Program-made: the position numbers and the translations under genes
The notes under the pieces: generated by a model
Seen by the model: the letters and a program-made list of their open reading frames with translations, nothing else
The model's database searches: none
Told to the model about the DNA's origin: nothing
NCBI GenBank assembly: GCA_020466095.1
Contig: CM035809.1
Span: 25,325,455 to 25,389,454, forward strand
DNA: 64,000 nucleotides
Source: Chlorops oryzae
Taxonomy: Eukaryota; Arthropoda; Insecta; Diptera; Chloropidae
Direction: 5' to 3'
In this document: positions 24,701 to 46,817 of the stretch, one piece after another
How the letters are laid out: each line of letters starts with the position of its first letter
How positions within the stretch are numbered: position 1 is the first letter of the stretch

Positions 24701-27700
24701 TGCTAGAACATCGTACTAGTGCTGCCACACTTAAGCTTTATCTTTGCGTTATTCTCGTAACGATGGCTTTTGCTTTATGTACCGACTTCAACTTGGTACA
24801 AGAAATATTAAAGTTTAAGTTTTGTTTTTCATTTAATTTTTTATTAATTTTCCGAAGCTTGAATTAAGTATTTTTGTGAATTACTTTTCTTTAAATTTCA
24901 GTTCTTAAGTGTTTGCCTTAGTTATTTACCTTTGTTTGATTGAATTTAAAAATTAATCGTTTGTTTTTTAATGCCCTTAATTTGTATATAAAATAGCGTT
25001 GATTTTCATATTTTGGTTAAAGGTATTCACCGAGGTGCTGGTATAATATTAAACTAACCAATTTTTTTTGTAAGCCCCATTCAAAAATCAGATGAAGCTC
25101 CTGACATAATTTACTGATGGCTTTTAAAAATTTCTAAACAATTTTTGTGGATTAAAAAAAAAAATAAATAAATATAAAAAAAAAGAAAATGCAATTATCC
25201 CGGTACCTGTGTGAATCCCGCTTTTTCGTTACTCTGCGCAAAAAAATAATGCTTTAGAAATGTCCGAAATAAAATAATTTCCAAATTTTTACACGCCTAA
25301 AATGCCAGATGGAACGTATATTTAGTGGTGCATGGAAGGATAAACGTGGTCAAGCGGAAGAAGGGGGCGAAGAAAAAGAAAAATCAGAGGAGGTATGATG
25401 ATGGTGTTTGAAAATAATTTTTCACCTATTAAGCGGTCTTGTGGTTCTTCTAAGGATTATGCCAAAAAAAAACAGAAAGAATCTCTTAATAAATGCAAAA
25501 ATATATTTTTCCATTTTCTAGGATAGCTACATCGATGATGAGGAGGGTCTTCAACGACGACATAAGGTCGATACAACACTCCAGATACATTTCTTTGGGA
25601 AAAAGGGTGATCAGGCATTACACTATGAGGGCTTCTATAAGTTCATGGATAATTTACAAACCGAAGTTCTCGAATTAGAATTTATTGAGTTCTCCAAAGG
25701 CAATACGGCAATTTCGGAAGTCGATTTTGCAAAAATCTTATTACGATATACATATTTGGATACCGATGAGTATGATTTATTTTTGGAACGTCTATTGGAG
25801 CGTGTGAAAGATGAGCGTGGCATTTCGTTTGCCGAATTTCGTGATTTTTGTCGCTTTCTCAACAATTTGGAAGATTTTGCCATCGCAATGCGACTGTATA
25901 CGCTAGCTGAGCATGCTATATCGCAAGGTATACATAGTATTCAAATTAATTTATTTATTTGAGGGGCTTTAATTTTGAAAAAAATCCTAATTAGATGAAT
26001 TCTCACGAGCTGTCAAAATATGCACCGGCTATACGCTCTCGAAACATTTAATCGATACGGTTTTCGCTATTTTCGATGTGGATGGTGATGGCCTTCTATC
26101 CTATAAGGAATTCATCTATATCATGAAGGATCGTGTACATCGCGGCTTTCGAGTAAGTGAATTAACTGAAAAACTTGAACAAGAAGATCGTAAGTATCCA
26201 TTATTTGTCGCTTGGCGTCGTCGAGTCTGTCGTCGTCTGGACCATTTTATGGATACTGAAGACTTGTTCATTTAAAGTTTTGTTAAGGAGTTTAAGGTGT
26301 TATCTTAAGTTTGTTTTTTTTTTTACATGCATTTTTGTTACAGTGTTAATTTTGTTACGTTTAATGTGTTGTAAGGCATTTTTTTCTTATTTTGATTTTT
26401 ATATACCTTATGATGATATGCTCTCTATCAAATCAGTGATTGTGATTGAAGGTTCTTCCCTACTTAGCAAGTAAAGCGCCTGAAGAAGCAATTTTTCTTG
26501 TTCAAAAACTTTTTATTAAGAACAATTGTGCTTGCTGAAAATGCTTTTTGATCAACTAAACTTATCAAGCGAAATCAAAATACTTGTTAAAAGTGCTCTA
26601 CTTGCCAAGTGGAGAAGCACCTTTACACAGTATTGCTAAATACTAGAGTCCGACCGAAGTCAAAATTTTCAACCGAAACCGAACCAAAACCGAATATTCG
26701 GTTTTTTTAAAGATTCGGTGGCCGAACCGAAACCGAAACTTTTCAAATCTGAGAAACAAAACTAATTTTATTGTGTGCTAGTATATGAATTTAAAATATA
26801 TACATTACTAAAGCTCGGATTTTGAATATTTTGAGTTTGTTTGAATTATTTGAATTTATTGAATATTTTTAATTTTTTTTTTTTTTTTTGAATTTTTTGC
26901 ATTTAACTGTACTTTTTGAATATTTTATTCAATGAAGTAGTCTTTTTTTTTGTTAATTTGACAATTCAACATTTTAATAGGCATACTAAATCGAACTAAT
27001 TTGGAATTTTTGACAGTGAATTTTTTGAATATTTTGCATTTTTGTTTGAATTTTTTTTTGAATTTTTTGCATTTTTGTTTGAATTTTTTTTTTGAATATT
27101 TTGAATTTCTTGCATTTTTTTTTTTTTTGAAATTTTTTGAATATTTTTTTAAATTTTTTTTTCATTTTTTTACATATTCAAATTCCGAGGCACATACATT
27201 ACTAATGTAAAAAAAAACAACAGTATTATGTGTAAAAAAAAAAAAAAAAACTCCGAGCTCACATTGTTAAAATTAAGGCTTTTTCACTTTAAGTAGTTTT
27301 ACAAAGTTTTGTTTCAAGTCTTTTGGTATTTCCATAATAGTATGTATATATGTATGTTGCAGTGGAGTTTTTGAAAAACAAGTGCTAGACTTAGAACGTT
27401 ACACTCCGTTTCGCCTGGGTCGGAAATCGATCTTCGGACCCTAGGATCAACAGCACATAGCACGCATCTCCCACGCTATCCCAGAGCCACTCCATTACAG
27501 TAAAATGTGAAAATTTTTCTTTTTCAAAATACTAAAATATGTTTGAAAGATTCGGTTTCGGCCTTTTCCGAGCTAAAAACCGAACCGGAATCGAAACTGA
27601 AAATTTAGGATGATTCGGTGGCCGAACCGAAACCGAAGTTTCGGTCGGACTCTACTAAATACTCAATCATTCAGACGCTAAGAAATAAACTTTTGAAATC

Positions 27701-28698
27701 TCTTTTTGTTTGTAAACACCGCGATTTTTCTTAACATGTTCTTATGCTTTTTTTCTTATGAGTTTTCCTTATGCATTTAAAAATTAGTCTAACTACACTT
27801 TTAAGCTATTATTTTCTTAGCACAAAGAATTTTTGTCAATGTTCATTTTACTCGCTTTTATTTTAAGCTAATAAGCTAAATACTTTCTGCTGGCAATTCA
27901 TATAAAATTCCAAATAAAATTGGCTTTTCTTTATTAAACCGGCTTTTGTTTTTTGCTTATATTTTAATTAATTTTTTAATGTAAGAATTAGACTTTTCTA
28001 TTCCTTGAACCAGACAATAATCCTAAGTCGCATATTGATATTACTTTGTAATGAATTTGGTTTTATATCCATCTAAAGTTTAGTTTCAGATTAGCAGAAA
28101 AGCGAGTAAGATTCATAATAACCCAATAATGTCTAGTGAGGGCATGTGAAACCTGAAGAACAAATGGTGAAACAACTTCCCTCTAATTTTCTATCCCTAA
28201 TACTTTCGGACATTTTTGCGGAACAAGATAAAAAATTAATCAAATTAATTCTGCATTTGAAGACGAAAACTCTAAATTCAATTTGAACTTACGACCCACG
28301 GCACTAAATTCAGTTAAATGCGACTGTCTAAAAACCATTTGAGTATATAGTTTGCTTTTGAAGGTTCAATTGGAAGGATGGAATAGGAGGAATTTAACGA
28401 ATCTAAGCCGTTCGTCACTTGTAGATCTCTAATATCGAGTCCACATTCTATTACCCTTTTTGCCAGTCTTTGTTATGCTTCCCCACATTTAGGGAAACAA
28501 CAAAGAGCTCTCTGTGTCTCTTTAATAATTCCTTAAATAATATAATTTAACAAAAAAAAAAAAAAAATTTTAAGAAATACTTCCCTCGAAATTTCAATAA
28601 TCTTCAATTCTCTCTTTCAGTCTGTTGCAAAATCGGAAGGTTGGGAGGCGTTCAAATATTGCGTTAAACAGGAAATGCGAAACACAGTCAAAAATTAA
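21707..28698 (+). CDS. MICU3: Calcium uptake protein 3-like (MICU3 type) EF-hand protein, ten exons
   Basis: Exons 21707-21817, 21878-21925, 22208-22290, 22618-22680, 22940-23026, 25309-25392, 25522-25927, 25995-26152 and 28621-28698 join in phase with GT-AG borders (nine exons; a tenth, 15191-15403, is tentative). MICU proteins sit in the mitochondrial intermembrane space and gate the calcium uniporter. The body opens with [22 protein letters not shown]-hand 1 is [12 protein letters not shown], after [12 protein letters not shown]-hand 2 is [12 protein letters not shown], followed by [14 protein letters not shown]. Both loops keep acidic positions 1, 3 and 12. [10 protein letters not shown] and [10 protein letters not shown] favour MICU3/MICU2 over MICU1. 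The 25309 exon adds an acidic Glu/Lys linker. The segment before LTAQEV (usual FAS...MTP.DF) is not found, so the N-terminus is incomplete. Last exon gives [13 protein letters not shown]. Confidence 0.9.
23448..24573. mobile_element. Two nested inverted-repeat elements in a MICU3 intron
   Basis: The outer ends are TCTGTTCCCGTACTGCCC (23450) and its inverse, GTACGGGAACAGA, near 24556-24570. The inner ends are CACAGAAAAATATGACCCC (about 23549) and the inverse of that form, TTTTCTCTGTGCA, near 24524-24536. The inner element carries tRNA-like B boxes. Neither codes for protein. Confidence 0.7.
23986..24054 (+). pseudogene. tRNA-like sequence inside a MITE
   Basis: ATGGCGTAGTTGAAGTG resembles an A box and GAGTTCGAACCCTGC is a good B box at tRNA spacing. 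A further B-box-like GGGTTCCATCCC lies on the minus strand near 24340-24360. The acceptor stem is weak, so it is probably tRNA-derived and not a gene. Confidence 0.45.
26153..26275 (+). CDS. Alternative C-terminal extension of the MICU3-like gene
   Basis: If the donor after RVHRGFR (26153) is not used, the frame stays open for 40 codons to TAA at 26273-26275. It includes [20 protein letters not shown], then a basic RRL and an acidic end. The codon composition is GC-richer than the intron beyond it. The KYP-x-F plus basic pattern resembles the tail of vertebrate MICU3. A second consensus donor (GTAAGT) lies inside at 26190. It could be a retained-intron isoform, or it could be chance in an unspliced intron. 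Confidence 0.4.
   Translation, partial: VSELTEKLEQEDRKYPLFVAWRRRVCRRLDHFMDTEDLFI
26644..27654. mobile_element. hAT-like non-autonomous element with intact 8-bp target duplication
   Basis: Inverted ends TAGAGTCCGACCGAA and TTCGGTCGGACTCTA are bounded on both sides by the direct repeat CTAAATAC (26636-26643 and 27655-27662). Eight-bp duplications are typical of hAT transposons. Subterminal zones are rich in CCGAACCGAAACC repeats. No transposase. It sits in the last intron of the MICU3-like gene and itself contains a second insertion (26813-27192). Confidence 0.9.
26813..27192. mobile_element. TTTTTTGAAT-rich MITE nested in the hAT-like element
   Basis: Ends GCTCGGATTTTGAATATT and CATATTCAAATTCCGAGGC are inverted repeats. 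The direct repeat ATACATTACTA lies on both sides (26800-26810 and 27194-27204), marking the insertion. The interior is almost only T, GAAT and GCAT phrases. A longer relative is at 62129-62993. Confidence 0.8.
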
Positions 28699-29160
28699 TG
28701 CATTGAAAGAAGTTTAGAACAAATTATAAGAATTTTTGTATGGTTAAAAATTGTTTTTTGTAAATTTCTTTAATGTACCTATTAATTCATTCTTCCCTTC
28801 GTATAGACGCCGTTCGGATCAATTGTGTAAAACAAAAAAAAAAAAAAAAATGTGTTCCTTAGTTTCTTATATTTATTTAAATTATAATATGGATGAGTGC
28901 TTTTAACCGAAAATTAAATTATTAATACATATTTATATTAAAAACGCCTTTTTTAAATGCCAACAAGCAGCATCCTGTATTCAGAAAATGCTTTTAAAAT
29001 TAATACATGTGCTTTAAAAATTTTATTTCGTAGCTTTGAGTATTTTTTTTTATTATTATTATTTGTTGAGTATTAAATAAAATTGTTATTGTATGTGTTA
29101 AGTTAAAAAGCGAGATTAAAGAAACTTTTTATTGCAACAAGGAATTCGATGGCGTGCGTT

Positions 29161-29868
29161 ATTCGGGCCTAGTTACGGTATCGTCGACGACGTTAAGTGC
29201 CCCTTATTAGCTATTACGGTACTAGTTCGAGACGATGACGACTAATTTTAAATGAAATTGGTAGCACTTTTTATTTTTAATTCGGAAAATTGAACAAATC
29301 TTATGAAAATTTGTTTATGAGACAGTTTTAAGAGCAAAAAAAAAATTGGAAAGCTCAAGCGAAAATGAAGGAAATTCAAGTAATTTCGAGAGGAGAATTT
29401 TAAGACAAAGAATATTTTTGACGAAGTAACTTCCCATTCTTCCTTAAAAATTGCTAGGAATATTTCCTTTTTGCTAACCTCTTGCCAAACTTGGTTCTTT
29501 TCAAGCTGGCTCACTATTGAATGAAATTGCTTTTCATTTTTTACTTTTATCGCTCTGCTCGCCTGCTAGTCGTCATCAAAATAAATAGCGACAGCAAACG
29601 ACAAGAAGCGACTCTCGCGGCAATAGATATTTAGTGACGACGACGACAATATTGCATCGACGGCGACTACTGTAATATGAATCTGTCGCTTCGTCTATTT
29701 GTCCGTGTTTAGATTAGGAGGAGACCCTGGAATGAGAGTGAGAGAGACGAAAGACATTCCATATCCGTCACTCTCATGTGTTTCCTTCTAGTGTGTCACG
29801 CGTTTTCTATCCCTATTTAAACCGGCACTTTTTTGCTTCGACGGCGACTGCCGTAATAGGCCCGATTA
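29161..29868. mobile_element. Inverted-repeat element, ends ATTCGGGCCTA...TAGGCCCGATT
   Basis: Left end ATTCGGGCCTAGTTACGG and right end CCGTAATAGGCCCGATT are inverted repeats with a few mismatches. CGACGACG/CGTCGTC-type motifs follow both ends. About 700 bp, no transposase. Confidence 0.7.
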
Positions 29869-31377
29869 ATTGTACACATATATTTACATTAAATGGTGAC
29901 TTACCGGCATAAAAACATCAAGTAACGATCGGTTATGTATATTAGCAGAGCTTTTTTCAACATTTAAAGTCATTAATTGTCCCGAAAGTTCTTAAAACTT
30001 TATAAATTATTTCACTAAAACGAACGACGCTAGTAAACCGGCGCGAAACTTCTAATCGATCGTGTCTGCCAGATCGTTAAAAACGTATAAATTCGCTTTT
30101 TGGCTCCTAATGGACTCGAATGGCTTCTGATCAAACTGAAAGGAGATTTAATTAGTCATTCTGAGTGTTTTAAGAATGAAATTAATTTTTAGATACCAAT
30201 TTTTACTACATTTTTGATGAGAAATTATCAAGAATCGAGTTTTCCACTTAATTCGCTTTATTTCAATTTGATTTTCATGCAAAACATCTCTTAAACAAAC
30301 ACAAATGGAAATTCTAGGTGTTTCTTAAATAAATTAGACTTAGATAAATTGGACACATCGATGGAAACAAATGTTTTAAGCATTATAAAATTTAAATTTA
30401 GAAAAGAATTAAATTATTTACACGTAAAAAAGAAACAAAATCAAGTTTGCCAACATCAAAAATGGAAATGTGAATACATCTTAAAGCTTTTTTATTATTT
30501 CACTGCGAGATTTTCTAATATTTTAATAGCAGTGCGATATTTTTATTTGAGAACCCAAAGGCTCAATAACACTTTTTTTTTTTTTTTGTTTTTTCTAGAC
30601 ATCAATGAATTAAAATTTAACAAAAATTTTTCTAATAAAATTAAACTAGCACGAAAGAAGTGGAAGTTGAAGAAAATGCAGTAATAGAATAATTTTATAA
30701 TCAATGTACTCGTATTTTTATTTCTATAAAGATATTTGCCGAGATTTTTTTTTTAGAAATCGAAAGGGTAGTTTGAGATCGTATCAGTCAAATCGAATTA
30801 GGGCTTCTAATTTTCACATCAATATATAAATATATATGTATATATCTTTTATTCGTTATATTAAAACTTCCCGGGAATATTTAGAATCGCCTGAACATCG
30901 CATACATTATTATTTTGTGTAGGTCCGAGACGAAGTATTTTGTGTAGGTCCGAGACGAAGTATTTTGTGTATGTGTAATCGCATGTTGTGTAAATTTCGT
31001 TTGAGATTTGGGATACGATAAAGGTAATTTTCAATTGATTATAATAAAATCGTCAGTTCCAAAGTGAAGCATTTTGCTTTTGATTTATATATTTAAGTAT
31101 ATAAATTGTATAGTATAAATTAATTTATTTCAGCATTTTCGTCCAATCATTTCATGTTAATTCATATATTTTATCACTTAAGAAACTAAATTCATTTGAA
31201 TATAAACTATTATCACAGACAAGTGCGTGCATTAACAGACAAAAACTTTTAAAAGTGTACAAATTTCATACGTTGTGTAAAAAAGGTTAGTATAAAACAG
31301 GTTATATAAAACACATATGAATGTTCGGATAACTTTCAGTCCCATGAGAAATGCACGCTTACTTAATTAAAGGATAC

Positions 31378-31609
31378 TAATCACTAAAGCGGCACAATTC
31401 AAAATTTTTTCAATCAATTTTTTCATGTTCGCCAACATTTTACTGCAGGAAAAGGAACACTTGGAAAATGAACATTTATATTTTTTGATTCTGCAGTTAA
31501 TTAAAAATAATATAAATTTAGAAAAAAAAATTGATTTTACAGGCGTCGAGAATTATAGACTGTTTGCCCGAGAAATGTCAAATTTTGAGTTGTGCCGATT
31601 TAGTGATTA
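31378..31609. mobile_element. MITE, ends TAATCACTAAAGCGGCACAA
   Basis: The left end TAATCACTAAAGCGGCACAA is matched by the inverse TTGTGCCGATTTAGTGATTA at the right; arms are about 30 bp. The 61-codon frame inside is not a gene. A relative with CACAACTCAAAATTTGT arms lies at about 51016-51180. Confidence 0.75.
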
Positions 31610-32299
31610 GTGTGCGATATATTTATATATGAAAAAAAAAAACGAGGTTGCCACTTATCTTAGAGCTTCCGTATTGCAAACAATTACATTTGACTTGGTA
31701 TGCCTATGCCTACGAGCTTTAAATCTAAGGTTTTTTTTTATGTCATTTTAGAGTTTCAAAATAAGTTAAAAAAAAAAATTTAGTAAATTTTTCGATGAGT
31801 CGTAAAGACTGAAAAATTTAACAGAAATACTGTGGATGAACAGGGAATGTAAATTAATGTGCCTAAATCAGAAGTTGTGGGGGTGTTTACTTCTATAAAA
31901 TGAAAATTATGAATTCTTTTTGATTGCTTTCATAAATTTTGCCATGCATCGAGACGTCTATATATTGAAATACAGGGGGCGGGGGAAACTCCTGAGTGTA
32001 CTCTTCAATGTTATAAATACTTAATTAAATTCAGAATTCAACTTAAATATAATAATTCAATTACAACACAAAATCAATACATGATCGATTAATTTGAAAG
32101 TAGAGTAAGTGCATTTTTCAAAGGAACTTTTTGAAATTTAAATGTTGAACTTTCATCACTTTCAAATTAAACGATCTAAATATGTAGTTATGTGTGTGGA
32201 AATCATTAAAAAACAAAAACAAAAAAACACTGCGCTTTTTAAAATTAAATTCTAAGTCAAAAAAAAAATAGTCAATGAAGTGAACTTTTCAACTTAAAC

Positions 32300-44472
<12,173 letters not shown>

Positions 44473-44714
44473 TTTCTTGCAATGTTTTCACACTATTTTT
44501 TTTAATTTCATGTACATTATTTTTATAGAATTTAGTTTGGGATTTTCTTTTTGCACAATTTCCTTGCGGAATTTCGACACTTAACACATTTTTTTTTACG
44601 CACTTTGACACGAAGATGTAAACACGAATTGCTCTTCGAATCAGATTGTCGCCATTGTACCAAAAGATCGAGCTGCCAGACTTTTAATTTCGCCATGCGA
44701 TTCAACTGTTTGCG

Positions 44715-44722
44715 TGACGTCA
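44715..44722. promoter_or_regulatory. Perfect CRE palindrome upstream of Ire1
   Basis: TGACGTCA lies 243 bp upstream of the Ire1 ATG on the minus strand, in a GC-richer patch. CREB/ATF and XBP1 family bZIP factors bind TGACGT cores. Direct regulation is inference from motif and position only. A 63-codon upstream frame (44723-44532 on the minus strand) could be in the leader. Confidence 0.4.
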
Positions 44723-45060
44723 CAATTTCAATGACGGAAGGTCAGATGTGAATGGATAAATGGGATTTTACGTGTTACATTCGGGCATGCTCTAGAACAG
44801 ACCTGAACACAGTCGGCAGAGCTACATATACAAGCAAACAAAAAGCTTTGTTATTTTTGTGCATGAATTGATAAAAAAATTCAGAATTCAGATAGACTGA
44901 AATCGCCACACGCGTCGCTGCTAAACGAAAGCTTTCGTTCATACAGACTATACGAGTAAGATCTTTTACCCGCGGGTAAAAACTGTGCAGGTCTGCTCTA
45001 GAAATCGAATCGCCATATAAAAAAATTCGAAATAGCTGAAATTTATATTGAAATCATATT

Positions 45061-45331
45061 AAGGGTTCTCATGTAATAGTGCAAAACATGCAAAACTGAC
45101 ATTTGAATAAATTTATCCGGCAAGTTGCATGAACGCACCTTCGAAAAATTTTTAGCGCAAGTGAAGTTAAAACAGCTGATTTTATACTAAACGAGTTTAT
45201 ACGCTTTATATATACGTTTTGCGCTACCATATCGTAGTGCAAAACGCAGAAACTTACTTTCATACAAAATTTGACAGTTGATATATGAGGGTAAAAGTAT
45301 ATCAGGTTTTCACTATTAGATGAGAACCCTT
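45061..45331. mobile_element. MITE, ends AAGGGTTCTCATGTAATAG
   Basis: Inverted ends AAGGGTTCTCATGTAATAG and CTATTAGATGAGAACCCTT, with ATT on both sides as a possible 3-bp target duplication. 271 bp, between Ire1 and the carboxypeptidase gene. Confidence 0.8.
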
Positions 45332-45533
45332 ATTGATTTCGAAGTTTTTAGGGGCTATTACACTACTTTACAATTTTTGGAATTTTTCCTTGTGATAGCG
45401 CTAAAACACATTTTTTTCTTCGTTTTTGAACTATAGATAATTAAAGTTAGAAAAAGTGGAATTTTTTAAGAATTTTTAATTGCCCAAGAACCAAAGACAG
45501 AGAGGCAGGGCCAAAGAATAATTTTACAAAATA

Positions 45534-46036
45534 CAGTAGTTTCGCTATATAAGAAAGTCGATTTTGCCTAGAAATTTCATTCTTATATCCGATTTTTTCT
45601 TATATAAGAACCCGTTTATAAGAAAATTCTTCCTTATAAAAAAAAAACCGTTTATACGAAAATTTTTTCTTATACAAACTACCGATATTTGAAAATAGGG
45701 GTTTTAAATTTTTGATAAAAAAAAGTAGGTTTCTTATATAAAAATTTTTTCCATACAAAAAGAGTTTTTGGTTTTGGTAAACAGTTTCTTACAGGCGGGG
45801 TTTTCTTATATATAAGTTTCTTATATACAAACATTTTTGTACAGAGTTTAATATATATGGACTTGGTGCCCTGAGAATACTTTCCTAAATGCGGGTTTTT
45901 CATATATACGAGTTTCTTATATAGCGAAACATGCCGAAGGCCGCTGGCTAGTGCAGTGCCCCCTAATAGTCATAATATTTTATATTGTGCCTATGAACTA
46001 ATAAATGAATAATAAATAAATATAGCGAAACTACTG
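45534..46036. mobile_element. Tigger/pogo-like MITE carrying a retro-insertion
   Basis: Same family as 10477-10772 (TA|CAGTAGTTTCGCTATATAAG ... CGAAACTACTG|TA). It is longer because 45931-46020 is a later insertion within its right end. Confidence 0.85.
45931..46020 (+). mobile_element. Severely 5'-truncated non-LTR insertion with 11-bp target duplication
   Basis: The 90-bp insert starts ATGCCGAAGGCCGCTGGC and ends in an AATAAATAAA tail. It is bounded by TATAGCGAAAC at 45920-45930 and again at 46021-46031. The duplicated target is part of the Tigger-like terminal repeat, so the insertion is younger than the transposon. Confidence 0.85.
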
Positions 46037-46817
46037 TACCCCATAAACACTTCATCAAAAAAATGCTACGTATCAACTCTTCGTTACGTCAAACTATTTT
46101 CACTTGCATGAAAATTTAAAAAGCATAGCGCGACCCTATTTAAATTTAAAATTTCAAACAGCTGTTTATTTATGACGAAGCTGCAAGAACGAATAAATTT
46201 GAAAAACGTTGTGCGCAATCTTCTTTTCCATCAGTTCGCAGTTTAGTAAAGAAAATTAACAAAAAGCTGGAATAAATTCAAAAAATCATTTAAGATTTAG
46301 AGAAAGGTCGAAAAATAAACAAACATAAATCAAAAAATTTTCATTATTAAATCGTACCAAAATTTTGACCGCTATTTTCAATAAGTTTTAATGCCATTAA
46401 TGCCAAGAGCCATTAAATTTCTTCAAAAAAAAAAATATATTAACAATGTAGGCTAACATAATTTGTGTGGTAAACAATTTTTATCAATTCCATGCAAAAC
46501 ACAAATGTTTTTCAGTTATGTCGTCACATATGAAGTGACACCAACTTAACAGCAGCAATATAAAAATACCCCAATGACAGTATTAAGAGTGGCAGCACCA
46601 CTTGCAGTACATCGGCAATTTCCAATCGGAATTTGAAAACGCCGGCAGAGAGCTCATTCACATTCGATTTTCAAAATAGATTTTATTTTACATAATTGCT
46701 GCGATCTTCGTAAGCAGAAAATAATATGTAAGTATGCAAATACAAGTTTCAAAAAAATCCCATTAAACTGTTCGTTTTTGTACACAAAAAACAGCAATAA
46801 ACTGAAATTGGAAAACA
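46037..46817. promoter_or_regulatory. Upstream region of the carboxypeptidase gene
   Basis: AT-rich with no recognised repeat. A possible 5'-leader intron runs 46728-46794 (ATG|GTAAGT-like donor and AAAACAG acceptor), placing the ATG 23 bp into the next exon. The promoter itself was not identified. Confidence 0.3.

Larger units (their letters stand above)
28699..32299. other. Intergenic region between convergent MICU3-like and Ire1 genes
   Basis: Includes a candidate poly(A) signal for the MICU3-like gene (AATAAA, 29076-29081), a foldback element, a 25-bp tandem repeat (TGTGTAGGTCCGAGACGAAG phrase, about 30916-30970) and a MITE at 31378-31609. The open frame at 30349-30684 is Lys/Phe/Asn-rich AT sequence and not credible. 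Confidence 0.6.

Noticed and set aside
30349..30684. A 111-codon gene
   Set aside because: Composition is that of AT-rich spacer (Lys, Asn, Phe), with no homology pattern or splice context.
44532..44723. A separate minus-strand gene upstream of Ire1
   Set aside because: 63 codons, Lys/Arg-rich, no domain; more likely part of the Ire1 leader.
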